NCBI GenBank assembly: GCA_047967505.1
Contig: CM106540.1
Length of the DNA: 64,000 nucleotides
Origin: Dipteris shenzhenensis
Lineage: Eukaryota > Polypodiophyta > Polypodiopsida > Gleicheniales
Direction: 5' to 3' (one strand)
The translations under genes and the position numbers were made by a program. Positions 1 to 8,810 of this stretch are shown piece by piece. The notes under the pieces were generated by a model. That model worked only from the letters and a program-made list of their open reading frames with translations. It did not search any database and was not told the origin of the DNA. Position 1 is the stretch's first letter. Each line of letters starts with the position of its first letter.

Positions 1-1835
1 TCCCATTGTATTGTATCAAAAGCCTTAGCCACATCCACCTGCATGACCAACACATCTTGTTCTGAATATTTTGCATATTCCATTGCGATGATAGTGTTAA
101 TGATATTGTCATGTATGTGCCGTCTAGGAACAAAACCATATTGCCTGGGATGAAGGCCTTCATGAAGGATATCCTTTATCCGATGTAGCAACATCTTGGC
201 AATCAGTTTGTATATAACCGGCATCAAAGTGATGGGTCTCCAGTCGTCCATAGTCTCACATAGAGGTTTTTTGGGCACAAGCTTAACCAGACCATGCTTC
301 CAAGCTGAGGGAAGATGTTGAAGCTGCCAGGCTACATTTATAAACTGCAGAATTGGACCCTTCAGATCAGGCCAAAAGGCTTCAAAAAATTCAACCGTCA
401 AACCATCCCAACCAGGGGATTTATGTTTACCCAAATGCCTAAGAGCTTCATCCAATTCAACATCCGAAAAAGACATTTCCAGCATTGAGGCTTTTTGCAA
501 TGAGACAATAGGAGAAACAAACGCAGTAAATTTGTTACGGGCTGAAATAACCTGAGGTGTAGAAGATGATGGCTGAGAAAAGAGAAGCTGGAAATGATCC
601 AAACATTGTTTTTCTAACTGAGATAGAGTCTGGGTCCAAAGGCCGTCTGGTTTCCTGACCCTCATGATAGATTGGCTTTGTCTATGTGCATGTAAGTTCC
701 GGAAAAAAGATTTCGAGGAACAGCCCTTATCTAGCATAGGTTTAGCTCTGGCCCGGATCTGCCATTTGGACAACTTGCGTTTATCATTGGCATCAATTAT
801 GGAGGAAGCACAAGACAATAAATGCTGCTCAGAATCAGATAGAGATCTTTGATGACTAATCTGTACCAAATACTGCTTGTATGATTTTGCCCACTGGATA
901 TGGTGTCTGGTTTCTGCCATGTACCATCTTCCATATTCCTTAATGACATTTTGAATACGATGTATGAAAGAGGTCCAACCAAAGTCCAGATCCTCCTGAG
1001 CGTGGGAAAGCAATGGCCTGCAAGCCAATCTGATCATATGCTGGAAATTTTCATGAGAGAGATATAATTGATTGACCTGTAAATTTCTGACTGAAGAGAG
1101 CTGCAAGTCATTCAGAGGCATACCAAAAGAAAGAATGAGCCATAGTGGAGTACGATCAGATAATTGCTGTGAATAATCAGTCCGCATTTGACATGTATAT
1201 TCATCATATTGCTGAGCATGAAGAAGATAAAATCTATCAAGCCTGGCCCAATATTCTGTGAAAGCATTATGATGATATGTAAATCCCATAACTGAAGGGT
1301 GAGTTGCTGTCCATAAATCTGCAAATTGAAGAGATGATGTCATATGTTCCCATTGCTGAATTTCAGAAGGCAGCATATGGGATTTATGTGTAGTGTTGTC
1401 CTTCCAGTGAGGAGAATTGTTGAAATCACCACAAAGTAGTGCATTTGAAGACCAAGGATATTGCTTGATGGAGTTCCACATTTGAGCTCTTGAAGCTGAA
1501 TTTTGAGAAGCATACAAAGATCCTATTTCAAAAATCTCTCCATTAATCATACATTGGATAATCATCCATCGTCCACCAAGATCATTATATGCTATCCAGG
1601 GTTGCAGATCATGTCTGGCTAAAATGCACAGCCCAGAGAACTGTTCAGATCTTGAATAAAATATATCATATCCAGAAAAAAACCCATGCTGGCCAGCCAA
1701 AAAATGCTGATTATGCTCTTGTAGACACACAACATCCGGATCAGTTGTATTTATATAATGCCGTAAAAGCCTCCATTTATTATGGTTGCAGAGGCCCTGT
1801 ATATTATAGGAAAAACATTTAAGAGAAGCACGCAT
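1..1835 (-). CDS. LINE ORF2: AP endonuclease plus start of reverse transcriptase (runs off left edge)
   Basis: I read the minus strand from an ATG at 1835 to the window edge and found no stop, 611 codons. This is the second ORF of a non-LTR retrotransposon, which nicks target DNA and reverse-transcribes the element RNA onto it. The N-terminal third is an apurinic-type endonuclease: an LQE motif at residue 40, GDFN at 136-139, an RLDRF motif, then SDR at 226-228. A linker follows, then the RT finger (KSPGWDG near residue 468, RPITLMPVIYK) and the first catalytic Asp motif VDVAKAFD near residue 600. The YADD box lies outside the window. The start sits 47 bases after the ORF1 stop in another frame. 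Odd: the catalytic His of the usual SDH motif is Arg. Apart from this the frame looks young. Very likely a real LINE ORF2; activity doubtful. Confidence 0.9.
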   Translation of the reverse strand, partial: MRASLKCFSYNIQGLCNHNKWRLLRHYINTTDPDVVCLQEHNQHFLAGQHGFFSGYDIFYSRSEQFSGLCILARHDLQPWIAYNDLGGRWMIIQCMINGEIFEIGSLYASQNSASRAQMWNSIKQYPWSSNALLCGDFNNSPHWKDNTTHKSHMLPSEIQQWEHMTSSLQFADLWTATHPSVMGFTYHHNAFTEYWARLDRFYLLHAQQYDEYTCQMRTDYSQQLSDRTPLWLILSFGMPLNDLQLSSVRNLQVNQLYLSHENFQHMIRLACRPLLSHAQEDLDFGWTSFIHRIQNVIKEYGRWYMAETRHHIQWAKSYKQYLVQISHQRSLSDSEQHLLSCASSIIDANDKRKLSKWQIRARAKPMLDKGCSSKSFFRNLHAHRQSQSIMRVRKPDGLWTQTLSQLEKQCLDHFQLLFSQPSSSTPQVISARNKFTAFVSPIVSLQKASMLEMSFSDVELDEALRHLGKHKSPGWDGLTVEFFEAFWPDLKGPILQFINVAWQLQHLPSAWKHGLVKLVPKKPLCETMDDWRPITLMPVIYKLIAKMLLHRIKDILHEGLHPRQYGFVPRRHIHDNIINTIIAMEYAKYSEQDVLVMQVDVAKAFDTIQW

Positions 1836-1882
1836 GAAAATATATACAAGAGATGATCTGTCCTCAAAAAGAACAGGAGGCC

Positions 1883-3079
1883 TCAAGCCTCTGTCATTGC
1901 CACAGGGTCTTGCTGACCCTCAGCATCCAATTCCCGGATAATATCATCTTCTTCACAAAGGGGAAGACCCTTCTTGACTGCATTAACCCATGCCTTTGAG
2001 ATGGGGTTGCTTGGAGAGGTAGAAGATTGTCCTGGAGAAGGAGCAGAGGCATCCCAATTACGAGATTGGAGAGGTCTTTGTTTGAGGGGCACCGTCTTCT
2101 TTGCAGTCTGCCATCCCTCATGAGAAGATGGGTTATTTTCCCCTAACTTGCTTTTTCCTTTATCCTTATTTGGAGCTGAAATGGCCTGGGTCCCTGTATG
2201 AACTGAAGGCTTTGCTCCTTTAACTTCAATCTTTTCCACATATGTCTTCTGACCTCCTTTATTTGATGGCAGAGGGATAGCTGCTGGAGGAGGTGGATGA
2301 AGGATAGAGGGACACTCTGAAGCAAGATGCCCAAACTTGTGACAAGAAAAACAAGCTCCAGCAAAAATGCCCCATTTTAAAGTGAAATATTTTAATCCCA
2401 AATTAACACCCTCAATCTCAACTGCAATAGAGGAGGGGGTCAGTCTATCAGTATCCCACAAGATGCAAAAACGATTTTTATTACCTGTGGGACGAGGAGG
2501 ACAGATCACTTGTCCCAATGTCATAGCTAAACCTGGAAGCTCTGTTCTCATGTAATCTGGAAAATCAACCACTTCAACCCATACTGGGCAGTGATGCTTG
2601 ATGAGATTCTGATAGTCCTTATTAGGGGACCAGGGCATAATATGCACCATTTGTCGACCAAAAAATAAAGGAGGCATTTCCAACATCTTTTGTTTTGTCA
2701 AGGCATCCAAAAGATGTACTTCATAAAATCCTCAGGAGGCAAAATAGACTCCTTCTACATAGCATCCACCTAGGAGAGAATTCACCCATTGTCCCACATC
2801 ATTAGCAGAGGGAATTTTGCCTGGAAAAAAGATAATCACTGCAGTTTGAGAGAGCTTCTTCAAAGGATTCACAAGAGAAGGCAACTTCATTTTGTAAGTG
2901 AGTTCCGGAGCAGGTTGAATCCATTCCCTTCTACTTTGTTGAAAATCCTCATTCAACATATCAAACACATAGGAAGCATCTTCAGAAGAAGGAGCTATGG
3001 GGGGAGAGGTTTCCCGTGCTTGTCGTTTGGGTTCACGAGAGAGTGCTCTCTTGACATAATATTTGTTTGCTTCTGCCAT
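1883..3079 (-). pseudogene. LINE ORF1 (gag-like nucleic-acid chaperone) with one in-frame TGA
   Basis: This is the first ORF of the same LINE, about 398 codons from ATG 3079 (another in-frame ATG is at 3100). The N-terminal half resembles the DUF4283-type domain common in plant LINE ORF1 and the C-terminal half has a CX2CX4HX4C zinc knuckle (CFSCHKFGHLASEC, about 2314-2355), followed by a Pro/Ser-rich tail. Such proteins bind the element RNA. The frame is broken once, by TGA at 2732-2734. The homologous copy at 3309 has Arg at that place, so a CGA or AGA codon was probably lost. Reading resumes in the same frame with no indel, so this is a recent point mutation. It stops 47 bases before ORF2, the normal bicistronic LINE order. 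Confidence 0.85.
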
Positions 3080-3308
3080 GGAGGCTGAGGGATTCAACAA
3101 ATATCAAACGATGAGAGAAAGAGAGGGCTGAAGCACTGTACTGACGAAATGAGAAGCTGGCAGAAACTGTACGGGAGGAACACCGGAGTGAGGTATGTAC
3201 AGATGTACGGATAGGCAACAGAACAGTACGGAATATTGACACAGATAAACTAGCTGTGCTTTTCTCCTTGTAAAGCGTTGCTGCTTCCAAGTTTTTTCCT
3301 TAACTCGA
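3080..3308. other. Spacer between two head-to-head LINE ORF1 copies
   Basis: About 230 bases separate the minus-strand ORF1 start (3079) from the plus-strand ORF1 start (3309). It would contain the 5' untranslated region and internal promoter of one or both LINE copies. I see no TATA box. It carries three GTACGG words (3169, 3205, 3226), the complement of CCGTAC, which is also abundant in the copia leaders of this window. Confidence 0.5.
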
Positions 3309-4180
3309 ATGGCAGATTATTCCTATGAGAAAACCTTTCACAAAGACAAGTCGGTTTCCAACAAGAAACAAAAACAGGTGATGGATTCAGATGATTCCCT
3401 TCATGACTGTGCTCAGGCTCAGCTTGTTTATGAGGTTATGCATGAAGGGTTTGAAGACACCCGTAAAGGTTGGAAAGATCCACTTCCCACCACTCGCATT
3501 ATGGTGGAAGTGGATGATATATTTGATCCAGTTAAGGAGTATGCAAAGCATGCCATTATAATTTTCTTCCCAGGACGGATGCTTGCTGCTGCAGATGTTG
3601 GGAATTGGTTGATTCGAACCCTGGGTGGTTCTTATGTAAAAAAAATTCATTATGCAGCAAGGGGCTTTTTTGAGATCATCATGGCTGATGAGGAGCACCG
3701 TCAGGTTTTGCTGGAGCACTCTCCTCTTTTCTATGGCCAGCAAATGGTCCATGTTTTGCCTTGGTCTCCCACCCGGGATTACCACGCATTGATTCGGCAT
3801 CGTTGCCCTGTTTGGGTAGAAGTTGTGGATTTTCCTCAATGCTTGTCTTCTCTTCTACCTAAAATTGCAGCTTCGCTCGGTAAGGTGGTATATCCACCAC
3901 GACCCAATGAAAATTCGAATCGCTTCTGCATTTTGTGGGATACAGATCATCCCACTCCAACTTCATATTCGGTCACTGTGAATAAAGTTTCCATGGGGAG
4001 TGCCTTTTACAAGCTCAAGTGGGGGCTATTTGCAGGTGCTTGCTTTGAATGCAAGCAATTTGGGCACATGGCTTCACAATGCCCTTCCCGAGCTCCACGG
4101 ATGCTAGTGCAAGCTGAAATGGTTCAGCCTTTGAATAAGAATGCAAATGCCTCTTCTGTGGTAAAAAACAAAGGGGTCAA
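3309..4180 (+). pseudogene. Second LINE ORF1 copy, truncated at its 3' end
   Basis: An ATG at 3309 opens a frame that aligns along its whole length with the minus-strand ORF1: the VIIFFPG-like segment, the VWVEVVDFP block, FCILWDTD, and a CX2CX4HX4C knuckle (CFECKQFGHMASQC, about 4041-4083). It has Arg where the other copy has a stop. Identity is clearly partial, so these are different lineages of one family rather than a recent duplicate. At about 4180 the LINE similarity ends and the frame runs 15 codons into copia sequence to a stop at 4226. No ORF2 follows. It is therefore a 3'-truncated fragment; the fusion end is accidental. Confidence 0.8.
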
Positions 4181-4182
4181 AC

Positions 4183-4614
4183 AGTTTTTCTCTGTCTTGG
4201 CATATATGCACAACAGGCTGCTATAGAAGCTAATGCCGTGGCTGAATCTGTAATTTCTGATACACATCTATGGCATGAGAGATTGGGACATCTCAACTTC
4301 AACAGTTTGGTGAAGATGCATTCACATGACATGGTTGTAGTTCTTCCACCCATACATGCACTTTAAAAACATATATGTGAGGGCTGGCAGAATGCATAGG
4401 TTTCCATTACCCAAGGATGGGACCCTTGGTGCATCCAGGAAGTTGCATCTCGTACATAGTGATGTGTGCGGACCAATGTAGACAGTATCAATTGGGGGGT
4501 ACTATTACTTTGTTACTTTTATAGATGACTTCACCAGGTTCACTTGGATATATATATCCCATGAAGCTGAAGTCAGATGTCTTCTCTTGCTTCAGCAGTG
4601 GATTGCCTTTGTAG

Positions 4615-4615
<1 letters not shown>
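4183..4615 (+). pseudogene. Copia GAG-pre-integrase and first half of integrase (part 1)
   Basis: The translated strand shows the pre-integrase motif LWHERLGHLN at about 4267, then HSDVCGP and YFVTFIDDFTRFTW, the first catalytic-Asp block of a Ty1/copia integrase. A TAA near 4363, a frameshift and a TAG near 4480 break it. The integrase would insert element cDNA into chromosomes. The sequence is cut at about 4612 by the AAAG tract that marks LINE copy A and resumes at about 5500. The 5' end of this copia element (LTR, gag, protease) is missing. Confidence 0.75.
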
Positions 4616-4647
<32 letters not shown>

Positions 4648-5499
4648 TATTGACGTCCACGGGAGACCTCACGGGCCTATGGGACAAAGTGCACAGAAAA
4701 GCGAACTCATAAAAGCCTTAGTGGGCTGAAGCAAAGGGTACACTGGGACCCTTGTTGAGTACTAATCTATGTTAACAGAATCATAATCATAATCATAATC
4801 ATATCAATCAGTCTATCCAGGCGTTGGGACGAAACCGAAGCCTGGTACACTAATAGCTCTCTGGTGGGCGAAAATATCCCGTATCTGCGTCTGTCGAGCT
4901 GTCGGGACACAGTCTCCGTGCTCTCTGGACTATCTGGGTTATGTCTAGAGTGACCCCTCGTCTCTGTCGGTCTCCCCTAAGCTATGATAGGTCGGACCTC
5001 AACAGAGTGTACTCTAGGGGCTCTCTGTTGCACATGTGGCCTCTGCGCCCCTCTCTCGGCGGCACTATGCCACTTGCTCATCCAGACTCTACTCTCATAT
5101 CGGCTAGCTCCTCTTCCTCCACTCCACTACGTCCGAGGGCTAGCTCAAATGTATAGAAGTCTGTGATGTGCCGCTGTGCCCAGTCACCCTCTATGTCCTG
5201 TAGTGGTCTGACCATCCCATACTGTTCTCTAATCTGTCGTAGAAGCACCTCCTTGTGTCGCCGCATCTCCATCAGATAAAGCCCAATATAGACCTAGTCG
5301 TGGAAATGGATCAGTCGTGATAAAGGACCGAAGCCATTCACCTCTAGGTAGAGACAGTGGTAGCGTCCCTGAATCTCGTAGTAGGCTGGGTAAACACAAA
5401 GAAAATAATCCTCTGTCTCAACTGCCCCCAGCGTACATAGCGTGCAGACCCGCTACTCTCTAGGTATACCTGTTGCTCTCCCTACCTCAATCCTCAGCT
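4612..5499 (-). mobile_element. TTTC-tailed LINE 3' end, copy A, inserted in copia integrase
   Basis: On the minus strand this is the 3' end of a LINE: a degenerate CTLC zinc-finger region (about 5440-5470), a C-terminal coding tail (open at 5078-5272) and a 3' untranslated end finishing with (TTTC)n, seen on the plus strand as AAAG repeats at 4612-4645. The terminal 40 bases before the tail resemble those of copies B, C1, C2, D and E. Copia integrase reading stops at one end and resumes at the other, which proves insertion. The finger differs from copies B and C: a Tyr replaces the His. A divergent, older subfamily member. Confidence 0.7.
4740..4810. repeat. Short (AATCAT)n-like run in LINE A 3' region
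   Basis: A run of about four AATCAT units lies at 4780-4805 inside LINE copy A. It looks like slippage growth in the 3' untranslated part. No function is evident. Confidence 0.5.
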
Positions 5500-6171
5500 A
5501 ATAAGAGTGGGGAGAAACTCGAGAGCTTCCACACTAACAGAGGAGGTGAGTACATGTCCCGGGAATTTTTTGATTTTTTAGCAACCGGGGTATCATTCAT
5601 CAGTGCACAATGCCATACACTCTGCAACAAAATGGGCTTGCAGAGCATTAAAATGAGAATAGAAACAGAAATGAGACGGTGCATGCTTAAGGGAAAGTCT
5701 TTACTCGATAAATTCTGGTTGGATGCAATGATGTGTGCCAACTATGTGCTCAACTGAGTACCCATTCGAGCATTAAAGACCATGACTCCCGATGAAGCAT
5801 GGACAGGTCGTAAGCTTGCCATTTCTCACATGCGGTGTTTGGGTCTCTTGTGTATGTGCATGTACCCTCTCAATTGAGGCATAAGCTTCATGATAAGGTT
5901 GTCAAATGCATCTTCATTGGCTACAACTCACAAAGCAAAGGTTACAAGTTGTTTCAGCCTAGCACAGGCAAGGTGATTGTCAGTAGGAACGAGGTTCTTG
6001 CTGAGCATGCCCCTTTACATTGGCTGGACTGTAAAACACAGCCTTTAGTGGAAGCCTCTAATGTGTTTGATTCTATTCCGCCTCTTACAAGGACAGATGA
6101 CATAGTGCAAAGCCATGCCACATGCCTCTAGCAGCTCCAATCCTCCTCCCGTTGCTTTTGCTCATTTCAGG
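5500..6171 (+). pseudogene. Copia integrase, part 2
   Basis: This continues the integrase cut by LINE A: the GGEYMSREF block, the degraded NGxAE region, FWLDAM..ANYVLN, then the integrase C-terminal zone (KVVKCIFIGYNSQSKGYKLF, about 5890-5950). The second catalytic Asp position reads Asn (HTNRGGEY) and the Glu-bearing motif is scrambled. A TGA at 5755 and frameshifts are present. It is interrupted again near 6172 by LINE copy B. Confidence 0.75.
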
Positions 6172-7437
6172 TCATCACATATATGTACCGAGTTAGGGAA
6201 TATGGGGATTATACCTCGGGGACCTCGGGGCGTAGCAGGCTACCATGGATAGCTCTATCCTCTTCTATGGCACTTGCAGTAGGAGGAGACGAGAGGTGCT
6301 GGTATGCACATACAGAGAGATGGTTTGAGCAATTGGGGCTCCACATGGATAGACTACCTCCCTTCCAGTACAGCATGGATGCTCCGTTTTCTCCCCTCTT
6401 ATCACACGAGCTCAACCAGGTTATCCATAAGGATCTACTACATCTACACACATTTCGGACCTAGTTGGGACCGAGTGAACTCCCAGTAAAGCTTAGCTTC
6501 TACAGAGATCACTTCTTACATATCACAGCGGAGGGTTTCATTGACCCACCAGGATACACACAGATTCACCTACCCCACTCGCGGAGTCTCTTGGGCAGTT
6601 TCGGGTCTCTTCACACAGACTCCGCACTCCGCATCGAGAGCGACAGAGCAGAGCAACTACCCAGGGAGAGGCGCATATGCACACTGTGTGACATGCAGGA
6701 GGTTGAGACAGAGGAGCATTTCATCTTCAGGTGTCCTGTGTACTATGAGATCCGAGGACGTTTCCACTGCCTCTTCAGGGATAGTTACAGGATTTTGGCA
6801 TGTTTCCTCTCCTACCCAGACCAGCGGTGTTTGGCAGGTTTCATTCATGAGGCACTTAGACACCGTGAGAGGATACTTCAAGCACGGAGACAGGAGCAGA
6901 CTTCTTCCTCAGCTGATCCCTCTCAGAGCTCTATCACGGAGTTCTTTCAGCTAGATCACATGGACCCCCACGAGACGAGGCCTCGACATGACCGTGACTC
7001 GGAGCCTGTGACCCAACAGCTCAGACAGCGGATAGACACACAGATCACACTCAGGGACATCCCCTCCCTTAGAGTCGGAGCCCAACCGACGGGGGTCACA
7101 GTAGTCCTGGTCAGACGCAGAGCTACAACCAAGAGATGTGCCAAGACCGCACCTCTGAGTGGCCGACAGCACTCTATTGCCGACTTCATGCCTCCACTGC
7201 CCCATCCATCTTGATATCTTGCTGCTACCGATGATGATGATGATGCTGAGACTGATATATAGTCGACCATCGACATGACTATGTTGTACTTAGGACTTAG
7301 TACTGTTATTTTGCATTGGTATGGATGCTCGTTTAGTAGCTCTATTACCACAGCTTGTTGTATCAGGATTTTCACAGTCTCATAGACCCATCGGTCTTCC
7401 GAAGACTTTAATAAACTTTCTTTCTTTCTTTCTTTTA
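6172..7437 (+). mobile_element. TTTC-tailed LINE 3' end, copy B
   Basis: A 5'-truncated LINE of about 1.26 kb lies in the same copia element as copy A but in the opposite orientation. It contains the C-terminal part of ORF2 (6183-7214), a 3' untranslated region of about 200 bases, and a (TTTC)n tail after TTTAATAAAC at 7407-7434. Copia coding resumes at 7438. The terminal sequence can fold: AGACC/GGTCT with a 4-base loop precedes the tail. The target duplication could not be fixed by eye. Confidence 0.75.
6183..7214 (+). pseudogene. LINE ORF2 C-terminal region with CCHC-type finger
   Basis: The frame from 6183 to 7214 is continuous except for one TAG at 6462-6464, where copy C has TGG. It encodes the part after the RT core, including a CX2C..HX5C finger (CTLCDMQEVETEEHFIFRC, about 6679-6735) like that at the C terminus of plant LINE ORF2 (zf-RVT type), and a basic, Ser/Thr-rich tail. 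The finger is thought to aid RNA or target binding. Protein similarity to copy C is high, so the family moved fairly recently. It lacks the RT catalytic core because of 5' truncation. Confidence 0.75.
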
Positions 7438-7740
7438 GCCTGATTTTCCACCGCCAAATGGCCATGCTATCGAGCAAGTAGTTCAAGAGGAGAGGGCTGT
7501 CATGAGACAGCAAAAATCAGTCCCTCATTGGCTTTTGGATACCCTCAGGGACAGCAGACTGAGCCTTTGCATGCCCGCACTAGAGGTGCGCACAAACAGA
7601 TGCAAGGCAATTTTTAGGCTGTAGCTTTGATTGCTACTGCTTGTAATGAGGAGCCTCTTTGTCACAAAGATGCATTTGAAAGTCATGAATGGATGCTGGC
7701 CATGAGAGCTGAACTTGATTGTCATGACGAGAAATCACTA
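7438..7740 (+). pseudogene. Copia linker and start of RT, part 3
   Basis: Reading resumes after LINE B with a linker and the typical RT entrance KDAFESHEWMLAMRAELD at about 7665-7722. It ends near 7740, where a minus-strand copia gag begins. This completes the recognisable span of the plus-strand copia host of LINEs A and B. The rest of RT and RNase H is missing. Confidence 0.6.
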
Positions 7741-7759
7741 ATCCGTGATTAGACTCCAA

Positions 7760-8810
7760 AAGCTGAATCATGCAAAGTAGGATATAATGACACTCCACAA
7801 GAAATGCCCATTCATCATGAGCAAAGATTGGCTGCCTCTATAGTTGTGACATGAGCAGCTGGAGTATCTGTGACAGCAAGACCTTGCTGTCCCTGCTGCT
7901 TCTTCTTGGAAGCAATACACTTCCGGCACTCACATATGTCATGACCTGGTTTCTTGCAACAATTGCAGCATTTCTTCTTCTTTTCATCAGCAGGTGAAGA
8001 AGAGGAGGACGTACTAGATGTAAGTTTGGGCTTTCTATAATCATCCCCCCCTTTTCCTTCGCCCCTATGATCAGTAGCAAAGGCTTGATTTGCATGAGTA
8101 GAAGAAGCCCTGTTTTGACGACTCTGGTCCTCCTGTAGGGTAGGGAAACAAGCTGATCAAAAGAATAGTGGTTGGGGTTACCCATGGTCACTAGTCTAAG
8201 TGCTGTAGCAAATCCATGATATGAGTCCGTGAGTTCATCAAGTGTGGTGGACACAACCTGCAAGTTTGGTAAATCTCATCAACATTGATGAGCTGCTCTT
8301 TGAAGTCCTTGACCTGTGCCAAGTAGGCATCCATGCTGCCCCTTCATTCATCTTAACATTCTCAAGCTACCTACGCAAATAAGCAACTCTGGCCTCATTG
8401 CGTATCTCATAAAGACTAGCCAAAGTGTCCTATGCATCCTTGGCTGTTTTGCAAGACCGAATGTGAGGGATAATAACTCTCTTGCAATTCATGGCAACCA
8501 CTACATGTGCCTGTACATCTCGCTGATCCCAACGAATCTATTCTAGTGTCAGAGGGTCAGCGGTAGGCACTGAGGGAGTAGTGGTAGATCAGCCAGAAGT
8601 GGCAAAAGTGGTTGCCATAGCAGCAAGTGCTTGTGATGACAAGACAGGTCTAGTCTTTGATCGAGATACAATTCTGTAAAAGTTCCTAGACACCAACAGG
8701 TGGCACACCAAGTACGACCACATGGGATAATCGGTGCCATCAAGCTTGTCCTTGGTAGCAAGCATCCCAAAAGATTCATGGTTTGCCACTTTGCAAATGA
8801 AAGTCCCCAA
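7760..8810 (-). pseudogene. Copia I gag (minus strand)
   Basis: From a start near 8810 the minus strand gives the gag entry motif KLDGTDYPMWSYLV, then the conserved RVIIPHIRSCKT region (about 8440-8480), NEARVAYLR, and a CX2CX4HX4C knuckle (about 7920-7965, CNCCKKPGHDICEC). Frameshifts and stops interrupt it. The same motifs occur in copia II (37938) and III (40929), so the three are one family. The element ends abruptly after the knuckle; no protease or RT follows on this strand. Confidence 0.75.

Noticed and set aside
1112-1324. Minus 70-codon frame and other small frames at 664-1822
   Set aside because: They are shadows of the 611-codon LINE ORF2.
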